From: Arthrobacter sp. B3I9
GTDB lineage: Bacteria > Actinomycetota > Actinomycetes > Actinomycetales > Micrococcaceae
Direction: 5' to 3'
DNA length: 64,000 nucleotides
Assembly (NCBI RefSeq): GCF_030816935.1
Contig: NZ_JAUSYO010000001.1
Coordinates: 3,720,001 to 3,784,000, forward strand
A program made the translations under genes and the position numbers. The notes under the pieces are model-generated. The model searched no databases. It saw only the letters and a list, made by a program, of their open reading frames with translations, and was not told where the DNA came from. Position 1 is the stretch's first letter. Each line of letters begins with the position of its first letter. Positions 20,973 to 28,560 of this stretch are shown in pieces.

Positions 20973-21524
20973 TCAGCCGCGCAGCCGCTCGACGGCGGCG
21001 AGCAGGCTTTCGACGTCGTCCTCCACTTCCGGGAGCGGGCCGCCGGGGCCGCGGGCCAGCATGGCGCTGAAATACAGGCCGTCCCCCATATAGAGAACGG
21101 CTTTCGCCATGCCCGGCCCCACGTCGGCCGCCAGGAGCTCCAGCCAGTTGGCCTGGGCGGCGGCGATCCGCTGCAGGGTTTCCTGATGGGCCACCTCGGC
21201 CAGCCGGGTCGCGGCCACGAAGACGCGGTCCAGCCCAGTATCGGCCCAAACCGAGGACTTGATGAAGTACGCGGCGGCTCCTTCGGGGGCTCCGGCCATG
21301 GCTGCGAGGTCCGCCGCGAGGAGCCGGTCCAGCCGTTCCAGCAGGACAGAGACCATGGCCTCCTTGGTCGGAAAGTGGTACAGCAGCCCGCCCTTGGAAA
21401 CACCGGCCCGCCGGGCCACGGCATCGAGCGTGGCTGCGCGTTCGCCCTCTTCGATGAGCAGCGACTCAAAGGCGTCGAGGACTGCCTCGCGGGCAACGGG
21501 TTGTCTGGCCATGCGTTCCATCAT
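20973..21524 (-). CDS. TetR family transcriptional regulator
   Basis: The 183-residue protein has an N-terminal TetR helix-turn-helix (REAVLDAFESLLIEEGERA, then LDAVARRAGVSKGGLLYHF, about residues 12-52) and a helical ligand-binding domain. It is divergent from the MFS efflux gene, and a perfect 34-bp palindrome lies between them, so it most likely represses both genes and is released by a substrate of the pump. Three in-frame ATGs lie close together (21524, 21521, 21512); the last, MARQPVAREA, has GGA four bases upstream and may be the real start. Confidence 0.93.
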   Translation of the reverse strand: MMERMARQPVAREAVLDAFESLLIEEGERAATLDAVARRAGVSKGGLLYHFPTKEAMVSVLLERLDRLLAADLAAMAGAPEGAAAYFIKSSVWADTGLDRVFVAATRLAEVAHQETLQRIAAAQANWLELLAADVGPGMAKAVLYMGDGLYFSAMLARGPGGPLPEVEDDVESLLAAVERLRG

Positions 21525-21542
21525 GCCTCGCCGGGAGGCGTT

Positions 21543-21576
21543 TCTTAACTGTACCGTCCAGACGGTACAGTTAAGA
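21543..21576. promoter_or_regulatory. 34-bp perfect palindromic operator, divergent TetR/MFS promoter
   Basis: The arms TCTTAACTGTACCGTC (21543-21558) and GACGGTACAGTTAAGA (21561-21576) are exact reverse complements around a central CA. TACAGT, a good -10 hexamer, occurs on both strands within the arms (21566-21571 on plus, 21553-21548 on minus). On the plus strand a start of transcription about 7 bases later would fall on the ATG of the MFS gene, giving a leaderless message. A TetR dimer pair bound here would block both promoters. Confidence 0.85.
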
Positions 21577-21578
21577 GC

Positions 21579-23186
21579 ATGAGCAACACGTTCCTGACTG
21601 CCGGCAGCCCGACCAGTGCGGCCCTTCGCCCGCGGGCGCCGTGGCGGGACTGGCTGGCGCTGTCCCTGCTGATGTTCCCGGTCCTCCTGGTTGCCGTGGA
21701 CAACACGGCGCTCACGTTCGCGCTGCCCGCCATCGCACGCAGCCTCGATGCCTCCGGCGTGCAGCTCCTCTGGATTGTGGACGCCTATCCCATGGTCCTG
21801 GCCGGTCTCCTCGTGGCCATGGGCAGCCTCGGTGACCGGATCGGACGCCGGCGGCTGCTGTTCATCGGCGGCACCGGTTTCGCCGCCGTCTCGGCCGCAA
21901 CGGCGTTCGCGCCCAGCGCCGAAGCGTTAATCGCCGGCCGGGCAGCACTCGGATTTTTCGGCGCCATGCTGATGCCCTCTACGCTGTCCCTGATCCGCAA
22001 CATCTTTCCCGAGCCCAACCGCCGCCGGCTTGCTGTCGCCATCTGGGCTGCAGGGTTCTCCGGCGGTGCCGCGTTGGGTCCCATATTCGGCGGCTGGCTC
22101 GTGGAGCACTTCTGGTGGGGCGCCGTCCTGCTGGTCGCGGTCCCGATCATCCTGCCGCTGCTGGCCCTAGGCCCCTTCCTGGTTCCGGAATTCCGCGATC
22201 CCAACCCGGGCCGCGTGGACGTCCCCAGCATCATCCTGTCCCTGACGGTGATGGTGCCGGTGGTCTTCGGCATCAAGGAGCTGGCCACCCACGGCACGTC
22301 CCCGGTGCCACTGGCCGCGATCGGCGTCGGCCTGCTCATGGGGTACGTCTTCGTGCGGCGGCAGCGTGCCCTCCTGCGGGACGGCCGGAAGCCCCGCCCG
22401 GGCGGGACCCCGTCGGGCACAGCCGCACCGTTGCTGGACGTCAGCCTTTTCGGCAACCGGGTCTTCAGCACGGCCATTACAGCGAACGTCCTGGCCCTGT
22501 TTTCGTTCAACGGCTTCATTCTTTTCCTCGCCCAGCACCTGCAACTGCTCGAGGGCCAGTCGCCGTCGGAGTCCGGCGCCGCCATGGTACCGGCGCTGAT
22601 TGCCACCGTGGCAGCCGGCCTGCTGGTGGTGCCGCTGGTGCGGAAGGTCCGGCCGGGATTCGTCGTGGCCGGCGGCCTGCTGCTGAGCGGCACGGGCTAC
22701 AGCATCGTGGCCTTCGGTGACCACGGCCACGGACCTGCCCTGCTGCTGGCAGCACTGCTGATCCTTTGCCTGGGCGTCGGCGCCGCGGAGACCATCTCGA
22801 ACGACCTGATTCTCGGCGCTGCACCCGCGGAGAAATCCGGCGCGGCGGCAGCAGTGTCCGAGACCGGTTATGAGATCGGGTCCCTGCTGGGCACGGCCAT
22901 CCTCGGATCCATCCTGACCGCCTCCTACCAGGGGAACCTCCGGCTTCCGGACGGCGTCGGGGAAGCAGCCCCGGCGGAGGCGGTAGCCCAGGCCAAGGAA
23001 ACGCTGGCCGGCGCCGTGGACCTGGCCCAGACCCTTCCCGGCCCGCTGGCGGAGGCGGTGACCGCTGCGGCGGGGGCCGCCTTCGATTCCGGCGTCCACA
23101 TTACGGCGGCCATCGCACTGGTGCTGATGGCGGGCGCTTCGGTGCTGGCCGCCGTCGTCCTCCGCAAGGTACCGACGGCGGGATAG
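21579..23186 (+). CDS. MFS drug efflux transporter, 14-helix DHA2 type
   Basis: The 535-residue protein has about 14 hydrophobic helices and the motif A loop GSLGDRIGRRRLLFIGG between helices 2 and 3, together with VAVDNTALTFALPAIARSL in helix 1 and LWIVDAYPMVLAG in helix 2. These are typical of the SmvA/LfrA-type proton-driven exporters of quaternary ammonium compounds and other cations. The ATG at 21579 is two bases beyond the palindromic operator and has no ribosome-binding site, so translation is probably leaderless. It is paired with the divergent TetR gene. Confidence 0.92.
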   Translation: MSNTFLTAGSPTSAALRPRAPWRDWLALSLLMFPVLLVAVDNTALTFALPAIARSLDASGVQLLWIVDAYPMVLAGLLVAMGSLGDRIGRRRLLFIGGTGFAAVSAATAFAPSAEALIAGRAALGFFGAMLMPSTLSLIRNIFPEPNRRRLAVAIWAAGFSGGAALGPIFGGWLVEHFWWGAVLLVAVPIILPLLALGPFLVPEFRDPNPGRVDVPSIILSLTVMVPVVFGIKELATHGTSPVPLAAIGVGLLMGYVFVRRQRALLRDGRKPRPGGTPSGTAAPLLDVSLFGNRVFSTAITANVLALFSFNGFILFLAQHLQLLEGQSPSESGAAMVPALIATVAAGLLVVPLVRKVRPGFVVAGGLLLSGTGYSIVAFGDHGHGPALLLAALLILCLGVGAAETISNDLILGAAPAEKSGAAAAVSETGYEIGSLLGTAILGSILTASYQGNLRLPDGVGEAAPAEAVAQAKETLAGAVDLAQTLPGPLAEAVTAAAGAAFDSGVHITAAIALVLMAGASVLAAVVLRKVPTAG

Positions 23187-23672
23187 CAGGGCTGGAAGTC
23201 TGCTGCCCTCGACAAACGCCCTGAGGGCGTCCAGCAGGTCGGACGTGCCTTGCTTGCGCCCGGCGACCTGTGCCTGGTCGCTTTCCCGGGTGCCGGTGAA
23301 AAACGCCCCCTGCTCGGTCAGGGCCAGCACGGTACCCTCGCCGTCGGGCTCGAACTCGAGTGTGCTGAGCGAAACGGACACGCGTTGCCCGTCCAGGAGC
23401 ATCTCGTAGGTGAAAACGATCCGTTCATCCTCCACGATGTCGTGGTAGATGGCCTGCATCTCGGAAACGAAGCCGCCTTCAGGACCGCCGATGTCCGTTT
23501 CGCGGCCGCCCACCCGAAAGTCCAGGCTGGACTCGCCTTGGTGCCACTCGGGCGGGCCGCCGAACCATTTTTTCTTCTTCGCATGATCCGCGAAGGCCTG
23601 GAAGACTGTTGAAGGCGGGGCGTTGAAGCTGCGCTCCAGGCTGAAGCTCGCGTGTGTGATGGGGGTGCTCAT
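22167..23672 (-). CDS. SRPBCC (AHSA1-like) protein whose frame reads on through the MFS gene antisense
   Basis: The first 155 or so residues (from 23672 to about 23200) form a typical SRPBCC/AHSA1 ligand-binding domain: ITHASFSLERSFNAPPSTVF, WFGGPPEWHQGESSLDFRVG, FVSEMQAIYHDIVEDERIVF, and the end motif TEQGAFFTGTRESDQ then GTSDLLDALRAFVEG. Related proteins normally stop about here. In this frame no stop occurs until 22167, so the chain would run 340 further residues antisense to the MFS gene, with Gln/Arg/Gly-rich composition of no recognisable family. Either a stop codon has been lost by a small indel or substitution, or the protein really has this extension. The domain call is firm; the C-terminal end is not. 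Confidence 0.6.
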   Translation of the reverse strand: MSTPITHASFSLERSFNAPPSTVFQAFADHAKKKKWFGGPPEWHQGESSLDFRVGGRETDIGGPEGGFVSEMQAIYHDIVEDERIVFTYEMLLDGQRVSVSLSTLEFEPDGEGTVLALTEQGAFFTGTRESDQAQVAGRKQGTSDLLDALRAFVEGSRLPALLSRRRYLAEDDGGQHRSARHQHQCDGRRNVDAGIEGGPRRSGHRLRQRAGKGLGQVHGAGQRFLGLGYRLRRGCFPDAVRKPEVPLVGGGQDGSEDGRAQQGPDLITGLGHCCRRAGFLRGCSAENQVVRDGLRGADAQAKDQQCCQQQGRSVAVVTEGHDAVARAAQQQAAGHDESRPDLPHQRHHQQAGCHGGNQRRYHGGAGLRRRLALEQLQVLGEEKNEAVERKQGQDVRCNGRAEDPVAEKADVQQRCGCARRGPARAGLPAVPQEGTLPPHEDVPHEQADADRGQWHRGRAVGGQLLDAEDHRHHHRQGQDDAGDVHAARVGIAEFRNQEGA

Positions 23673-23776
23673 GGCTGACTCCTTTGGGCCGAATCATTGG
23701 CGCGGCTGAGTTCCCGTTTGTTAGGCCACACACTTAGGTATTCGCCGCCTCCTCGCCGGATGTCAAGGGTTAAACG

Positions 23777-23818
23777 CCAAGCGCCCGACGCCGGGGGGAC
23801 CCTGGCGCGGGCGCTTGG
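23777..23818 (-). terminator. Hairpin terminator downstream of dps
   Basis: CCAAGCGCCCG (23777-23787) and CGGGCGCTTGG (23808-23818) form an 11-bp perfect stem with further inner pairing (CGCC/GGCG). On the minus strand it is followed by GTTTAA. It lies 26 bases after the dps stop and ahead of the SRPBCC gene. Confidence 0.75.
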
Positions 23819-23844
23819 ATGAGTGGGGCTTGAGCGTTAGCGGG

Positions 23845-24327
23845 CTACTTCTTGCTCTCCGCGGCGGTGACGTTGGCGGTGGCGCGCATGGTCTCCGCGT
23901 TGACCATCCAGGCGAACTGCTCAAGCTTGGCGATGAACGCGTGCAGCAGGTCCGCCGTCGTGGGATCCTCTTCATCCACCTCGTCATGGACCTTGCGCAT
24001 GGTGCCGACAGCAGCATCAAGGGCCGCGACGATCTTGTCGATGGCGTCCTTGGTGTTGATCAGGCCGGCCGGGAACTCGGGGAGGGACGTGGATTTGGCG
24101 ACGGTCGAGCTGCGGCCGTCCGGCAACGCGTGCAGGGCGCGCATGCGCTCGGCCATTTCATCCGCGAAGGCCCGGGCCGCTTCGATGATTTCATCCAGCT
24201 GCAGGTGCAGGTCACGGAAGTTTGTCCCCACAATGTTCCAGTGTGCCTGCTTGCCCTGGACGTGCAGTTCGATCAGGTCCACGAGCACTGCCTGGCAATT
24301 GGCGGTGAGGGTAGGTGAAGCTTTCAT
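23845..24327 (-). CDS. dps: Dps/ferritin-like DNA-binding stress protein
   Basis: The 160-residue protein belongs to the Dps family, 12-subunit shells that oxidise ferrous iron with hydrogen peroxide and protect DNA in starvation and oxidative stress. The ferroxidase motif VQGKQAHWNIVGTNFRDLH followed by LQLDEIIEA supplies His29, His41 and the acidic pair near 45-46. The length and helical pattern are normal and the C-terminus is short and lysine-ended (AESKK). It is a single gene with its own terminator. GGAGG precedes the ATG. Confidence 0.95.
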   Translation of the reverse strand: MKASPTLTANCQAVLVDLIELHVQGKQAHWNIVGTNFRDLHLQLDEIIEAARAFADEMAERMRALHALPDGRSSTVAKSTSLPEFPAGLINTKDAIDKIVAALDAAVGTMRKVHDEVDEEDPTTADLLHAFIAKLEQFAWMVNAETMRATANVTAAESKK

Positions 24328-24479
24328 GCGTCCTCCTGAGTAGGTCCGTTACCGTTTGGCCGGCGCCGCTAGGGCCGATGCTACCGACGCTACCCCAGCG
24401 GGATACCGACGGCGACCGGCACTCCGGAATTTCTCAGTCAGCTTACTAAGTCGGCTTACTACCGCTCCTGCGGACGGTC

Positions 24480-25298
24480 CTAGACGGCGTGGTTGAGCCG
24501 CGGCATCGACGGGAAGATGGTCCGGGTGATGCCTCCGGAGGTGGCATCTGCCAGTTGGGACAGGTAGTCGTTGCGGCGCCGCGGCGTGATGCGCGACTGC
24601 GGCTCGAAGCTCTGTTCAGGATCGTCCGCATAGTGGGCCGTCAGGCCGTCGCGCATGAGGCGGATGGCCTCGGAGCGCTGCTGGGAGACTGCCGCGTGGG
24701 TGGAGCCCAGTTCCGCAGCCAGTTCCTTTACTGTCCTGTCGCCGAAATAGATTTCCTCCACCACGTAGCGCATCCGTTCCGGGAGCGACTTCACCGCCGC
24801 GCGGAGGTACTGCAGCCGCTCGTCCGCCAGCACGGAGTGCTCAGGGGACAGCGTTTGCGCTGCCAGCGTGTCTACGACTGATTCATCAAGGGGAGTCAGC
24901 GTGCGGGACGCGTCGGCCAGGGCGGCCTCGACAACGCTCTGCTGCACGCCGAGGGAGGAGGCGATCTCGTCAACCGTCGGGGTTCGTCCGAGAGCGGCCG
25001 CGAGGGTCTCCTGCACGGACATGGTTTCCTTGATCCGCCGCCGCGCCGAACGGGTGGCCCAGTCGCTTGCCCGCATCTCGTCGGCGAAGGCACCTACGAT
25101 GCGCCGGCGGGCGAACGCCCCGAAGGGCACGCCCAGGTCCGGGTCAAAGGAGTCGGCGGACGTAATCAGGGCGACGGCGCCCGCTGACGCCAGGTCGTCA
25201 CGCGAAAGGTGCGACGCCTTAGAGCACAAATCTGAAACGAGGTAGCCCACCAGCCGAAGGTGCTGTGTGACGAGCTCGTTGCGTTCCGCGCGATTCAA
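24480..25298 (-). CDS. Sigma-70 family factor of FliA/WhiG type
   Basis: The 272-residue protein has region 2 (LVTQHLRLVGYLVSDLC, DDLASAGAVALITSADSFDP, GVPFGAFARRRIVGAFADEM), region 3 (TPTVDEIASSLGVQQSVVEAAL) and region 4 with a helix-turn-helix (LPERMRYVVEEIYFGDRTVK, ELAAELGSTHAAVSQQRSEA). This arrangement is that of FliA/WhiG alternative sigma factors, which in motile bacteria transcribe late flagellar genes. The TTG at 25298 (LNRAERNELV) is chosen because it begins the conserved part and follows a GGGGGA ribosome-binding site; the frame extends to 25412 without similarity. It is divergent from a FlgN-like gene and close to csrA, which supports a flagellar ancestry, but no flagellar structural gene is present. 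Confidence 0.85.
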   Translation of the reverse strand: MNRAERNELVTQHLRLVGYLVSDLCSKASHLSRDDLASAGAVALITSADSFDPDLGVPFGAFARRRIVGAFADEMRASDWATRSARRRIKETMSVQETLAAALGRTPTVDEIASSLGVQQSVVEAALADASRTLTPLDESVVDTLAAQTLSPEHSVLADERLQYLRAAVKSLPERMRYVVEEIYFGDRTVKELAAELGSTHAAVSQQRSEAIRLMRDGLTAHYADDPEQSFEPQSRITPRRRNDYLSQLADATSGGITRTIFPSMPRLNHAV

Positions 25299-25519
25299 TG
25301 TTGTCCCCCTGAGACCGGATCCGGACCTTAAAAACACCGAGAGCTGCACCCGCAAACGGTCCCTCACTCCCCCCAAGGGAGGCGGTGTTCGATATCCGGG
25401 CGCAGCACCCATTGCAGGAAACTTATCACCCTAACAACCCGTACCTGTACGCTCAGGAAAAAGCTTGGCTGAAACTGCGGTAACACTGTTTTGGCGGCAG
25501 CGGAAACACGAGGGGGCGC

Positions 25520-26068
25520 ATGGGTGCGACTGATCTTTCGGCAGCTCTCTGGCAGGAGCGGCGCGGGCTCGAACTGCTTTTGTTCAGGCTCGAAACACAG
25601 CGATTGCACATCGAGGCCGGGAACCTTCACTGGCTCGGTTTTACCACTTCCGAAGTGGAGAATGTCCTGGACCGCCTGCGGTTTGAAGCCCTGGCCCGCA
25701 GCGTCGAGTCGGCCGCTGCGGCGGCGGAGTGGGGACTGCCGGCCCAGGCCTCACTGGTGGAATTGATCAGGGCGGCACCTGAGGGCCCCTCGGCCGAGAT
25801 CCTGCAGGAACATCGCGCCGCCCTAGGGGACCTGCTCCGCCGGCTTGGCGATGCCGCGCGCGCCGGCGAACAGCTCCTGCGGAAGCTGGCCCGGCAGGGA
25901 TCTTCCGGTACGACGCCGGGAGGCGCAGCGGGAACGGGACCCGGCGCGGACTCGGCCGAGATCCTCGACCAGCTGGCCATGGCCGCTAATATCGAACGGG
26001 CCCTGACCGTGGTGCAGCGGACCCCGCAGCCCCTGCTGAGCGATTACCTCGACGGCGAACAGCGCTAG
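25520..26068 (+). CDS. FlgN-like flagellar export chaperone
   Basis: The 182-residue, mainly helical protein resembles FlgN, the chaperone of the hook-filament junction proteins FlgK and FlgL. The N-terminal segment LSAALWQERRGLELLLFRLE followed by LHIEAGNLHWLGFTTSEVEN and VLDRLRFEALARSVE matches the actinobacterial FlgN pattern of an acidic/leucine helix followed by GxxxWL and an EVExVL helix. A Gly/Thr-rich linker (about 130-148) precedes a short C-terminal helix. GAGGGGG lies before the ATG. In flagellate relatives flgK and flgL follow directly; here the next gene is convergent csrA, with which it shares the stop tetranucleotide CTAG. Confidence 0.72.
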   Translation: MGATDLSAALWQERRGLELLLFRLETQRLHIEAGNLHWLGFTTSEVENVLDRLRFEALARSVESAAAAAEWGLPAQASLVELIRAAPEGPSAEILQEHRAALGDLLRRLGDAARAGEQLLRKLARQGSSGTTPGGAAGTGPGADSAEILDQLAMAANIERALTVVQRTPQPLLSDYLDGEQR

Positions 26069-26316
26069 CGGGAGGGGTCCGGGGGCACCAGCCCCCGGAG
26101 GGCGTCCTCAGTCTCCTGGCCGGCCCCCGCGCCCGATTCTGCCGCGGCAAGGTTTGCGGCGGCAATGGCCTCGATGACTTCCTTGCGCTGGATCCGAACG
26201 CCGCGGGGTGCCTCGATGCCTATCCGGACGCCGTCGCCGCGGCCCTCCAGAACCGTGATGACGATGCCGTCGCCGATCATGATCTGTTCGCCCGGCTTGC
26301 GTGTGAGTACCAGCAT
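26065..26316 (-). CDS. csrA: Carbon storage regulator CsrA
   Basis: CsrA is a small homodimeric RNA-binding protein that blocks ribosome binding at GGA motifs, controlling motility and carbon storage. The 83-residue protein has the canonical start MLVLTRKPGEQIMIGDGIVI, the core VRIGIEAPRGVRIQRKEVIE, and the RNA-contacting Arg44. A 20-residue extension beyond the usual end is Ala/Gly-rich. In Gram-positives CsrA normally represses flagellin translation and is antagonised by FliW; neither fliW nor hag is seen here. With many glycogen genes in the window it could also act on carbon storage, which is inference. Confidence 0.95.
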   Translation of the reverse strand: MLVLTRKPGEQIMIGDGIVITVLEGRGDGVRIGIEAPRGVRIQRKEVIEAIAAANLAAAESGAGAGQETEDALRGLVPPDPSR

Positions 26317-26469
26317 GCTCTCAATGTACCCTTCACGGGGTCGAGCTGAAGACGCATGGGCGCGTGGAGCCGTCGGCAGGGATCCGTGGCTGCCGTTGGG
26401 CTGCGGACCGAGCAGCCTGAACCTGCGGTCGGTATCCGGACTCTTTGGGCTCCGGCGTAAAGGGCGGCC

Positions 26470-27015
26470 TCACCAGAAGTGGGCGACGTCGACCACCAGG
26501 CGGGTTCCGGCGTCGGGCCCCTCCAGCGTGAAGACGCGGAACGGCAACCGGGCGCGGACACCGAGCCCAAGGTCCGTGTACCCTTCGAAGCTGCCGGCCC
26601 AAGCCACCTGCCGGAACGTCTGATAGCCGGTCACGTTGCTGAGCTCGTTCTTGTCCGGCGGGTTGTAGGTGGCGCTTCCGGTGTCATCGTAGGCCGGAGA
26701 ATTCACAGTCACCTGGAGGAAGGCCTGGCCCCGCAGCGGCACTGCGAAGCCGGAGCCGCCCTGCGTCACCTGCGGAACGTAGCGGACGTTGTAGCCGGCC
26801 ACAGTACCGCTGAGATCGATCACCAGCCGGTCGAAGCAATAATGCTGGCCGGTACGCACGTTCGTGACCCTCGCCTGGCTCATCGCCGGGTCGGCCTTGC
26901 TTAGCGACCCCCAGACCAGGCCGCAATAGGGTTCGGCTGACGCCGCTCCGGGGGCGACCAGTGCCATGCCGACGGCCAGCAGCACTGCGGCCAGCCATAC
27001 CTGGATCTTCTTCAA
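26470..27015 (-). CDS. Secreted AMIN-like domain protein
   Basis: The 181-residue protein has a clear signal peptide (LKKIQVWLAAVLLAVGMALV, then APGAASAEP with an AxA cleavage site near residue 27) and a beta-rich mature part (DRLVIDLSGTVAGYNVRYVP, FLQVTVNSPAYDDTG, PFRVFTLEGPDAGTRLVVDV) like the actinobacterial AMIN-like domain. These are assumed to act at the cell envelope. Two cysteines (PYCGLVW and HYCFDRL) are placed to form a disulfide. The TTG at 27015 is preferred because GGGGG lies 8 bases upstream and it begins exactly at the signal peptide; a GTG three codons earlier is an alternative. Confidence 0.75.
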   Translation of the reverse strand: MKKIQVWLAAVLLAVGMALVAPGAASAEPYCGLVWGSLSKADPAMSQARVTNVRTGQHYCFDRLVIDLSGTVAGYNVRYVPQVTQGGSGFAVPLRGQAFLQVTVNSPAYDDTGSATYNPPDKNELSNVTGYQTFRQVAWAGSFEGYTDLGLGVRARLPFRVFTLEGPDAGTRLVVDVAHFW

Positions 27016-27165
27016 TCCGGCCACCCCCTGAAGCAATGAGATGCTTCTAGCGTAGGAGCATGGACGGCGGGAATCGAGGGCCGGACGCACTTCGCCGCCT
27101 AACCGTTAACCGGCGTTGCCCGAATCACGGGACCCGTGATCTGCCGCACCCCCGTGGAGCCGCGA

Positions 27166-27471
27166 CTAGCCCTCGCACTCCCGGCAGTACTTCAGGCCGT
27201 TCTTTTCCTTGGCCACCTGCGACCGGTGCCGGACCAGGAAGCAAGAGGAGCACGTGAATTCGTCGGACTGCTCCGGGATGACCATGACGGTCAGCTCTTC
27301 GCCGGACAGATCGGCGCCGGGAAGATCGATGCCTTCAGCCGTGTCGTTCTCGTCGAGATCAATGACAGCGGTCTGCGCGCCGCTGCCGCGGGACGCCTGC
27401 AGCGCCTCCAGCGATTCAGATTGAGATTCTTCGTCCGTCTTGTTGCGTGGGGCGTCGTAGTCGGTAGCCAT
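27166..27471 (-). CDS. DUF4193 zinc-ribbon-like protein
   Basis: The 101-residue protein is of the DUF4193 family, found throughout actinobacteria, usually as an essential-looking single gene. The acidic N-terminal two thirds (MATDYDAPRNKTDEESQSES) are followed by FTCSSCFLVRHRSQ and KYCRECEG, with four cysteines at about 74, 77, 96 and 99 that could hold one zinc ion. The start is the ATG at 27471, as in homologues; an ATG four codons upstream is in frame. Function is unknown, though a role near transcription has been suggested by its context elsewhere. Confidence 0.9.
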   Translation of the reverse strand: MATDYDAPRNKTDEESQSESLEALQASRGSGAQTAVIDLDENDTAEGIDLPGADLSGEELTVMVIPEQSDEFTCSSCFLVRHRSQVAKEKNGLKYCRECEG

Positions 27472-27609
27472 ATCGGGGTTCACTTTCGTTGCTGCGCAGC
27501 GCCATTTCAGGCACCTCAGTGAAGCAGTTTAGGTCATGGTCCCGGCGGGTGAAGAATAGTGTGTGCAACCAGACAATGCCCAGCGCGGCAACCCGAGGAG
27601 GCTCCTTCA

Positions 27610-27957
27610 GTGGATGCAAAACTCAACAAGAAATCTCTGGAACACGCGAAGAAACTCATCAAGGAAGGACATGTCCACCGGGATGAACGCGGCGACTGGA
27701 GCGAGCACGCACCGTCCGCCGAGCAGGAAAACAAGTTCATCGAAAACCACGGCTTCAAGGAGTTCGCCAGCTGGCACTTGGGCCTGGACGGTGATGCCTC
27801 CGAAGGCACAAAGGGCAGCGTGAGCTTCCCGTTTGGGGATTTCAAGACGATCCACCGCTGCGCGGTCATCTCGCTTGAGAGCCGGGCGGCCCAACACGGC
27901 CATGACGACATCGCCAAGGCGGCCAAGGCACTTCTCGAGCAGATCGACGCCGGCTAG
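27610..27957 (+). CDS. Conserved actinobacterial hypothetical protein
   Basis: I recognise this only as a conserved small protein. The GTG at 27610 is chosen because GAGGAGG lies 8 bases upstream (27594-27600). The 115 residues start with a lysine-rich helical region (AKLNKKSLEHAKKLIKEGHV), followed by WSEHAPSAEQENKFIENHGF, a central LGLDGDASEGTKGSVSFPFG and an alpha-helical end (AAQHGHDDIAKAAKALLEQI). There is no signal peptide or membrane segment. It is divergent from the DUF4193 gene. Confidence 0.82.
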   Translation: MDAKLNKKSLEHAKKLIKEGHVHRDERGDWSEHAPSAEQENKFIENHGFKEFASWHLGLDGDASEGTKGSVSFPFGDFKTIHRCAVISLESRAAQHGHDDIAKAAKALLEQIDAG

Positions 27958-28005
27958 ACCGACGCCGGTTGAAACAACGCCGGGGTAGCCGTTCGGCCGG
28001 GCGCC

Positions 28006-28494
28006 CTACGCCACGGGCCAGACGACGAGAGTCTTCCACCGTGCCGGATCCGGCTCCCTCCCGGGATCGCTGAGGTAGTACTCCCACATCTCCCTCGCGG
28101 GCGCGACAGCCTCGGCTGCCATGCGGGCCATCAGCGCCCGGTAGGTGTTCTCCAGCCCCTCGTAGGGTCCGATGTGCATCGCCTCGTACGCCTGCCCGGC
28201 GGGGAGCGATCCCGCGGTCACCCCGCCCTCGCCGGTTCCGGGCAAGGGTGCGGCCAACGGAAAGCCGGCCTCAACGTCGACGACGTCGCTGGGGGTCCCC
28301 CGGTACAGCGCAAACGGTGGTCCCGACAACTGGACGTGCTGTTGCCTCACCGCGCCCAGCACGGCACCGTAGGCCCGGCCGAAGAACTCGCGCAGGCCGG
28401 ACAACGGCACGGTTTCCCGCACGACGGCGGTCGGCTGCTCCTGAAGTTGGGCGGACTTGATCTCCGGCGTCATTTCCGGATTCTCTTCAGTCAT
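28006..28494 (-). CDS. GyrI-like effector-binding domain protein
   Basis: The 162-residue protein is a stand-alone GyrI-like (SOUL/BacR-type) domain, the small-molecule-binding half of many MerR and AraC regulators. It shows the two duplicated halves: TAVVRETVPLSGLREFFGRA with PFALYRGTPSDVVDVEAGFP, and AYEAMHIGPYEGLENTYRAL with WEYYLSDPGREPDP. No DNA-binding domain is attached. The family may sequester or modify ligands. It lies just downstream of the large LGFP-repeat gene on the same strand, separated by a hairpin. Confidence 0.88.
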   Translation of the reverse strand: MTEENPEMTPEIKSAQLQEQPTAVVRETVPLSGLREFFGRAYGAVLGAVRQQHVQLSGPPFALYRGTPSDVVDVEAGFPLAAPLPGTGEGGVTAGSLPAGQAYEAMHIGPYEGLENTYRALMARMAAEAVAPAREMWEYYLSDPGREPDPARWKTLVVWPVA

Positions 28495-28537
28495 ATGCCC
28501 AGCCTCCGTCCGCTATTTTGACCGGTCTAGGGCCTAA

Positions 28538-28560
28538 CGTCCCGCCGCCCGGCGGGAGCG
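28538..28560 (-). terminator. Hairpin after the LGFP-repeat gene
   Basis: TCCCGCC (28540-28546) and GGCGGGA (28551-28557), flanked by ACG/CGT, pair around a GCCC loop immediately after the stop codon at 28561. There is no T-run. Confidence 0.45.

Noticed and set aside
22167..23190. Treating the antisense part of the SRPBCC frame as a separate gene
   Set aside because: No start, ribosome-binding site or domain is seen; it is best explained by the lost stop codon.
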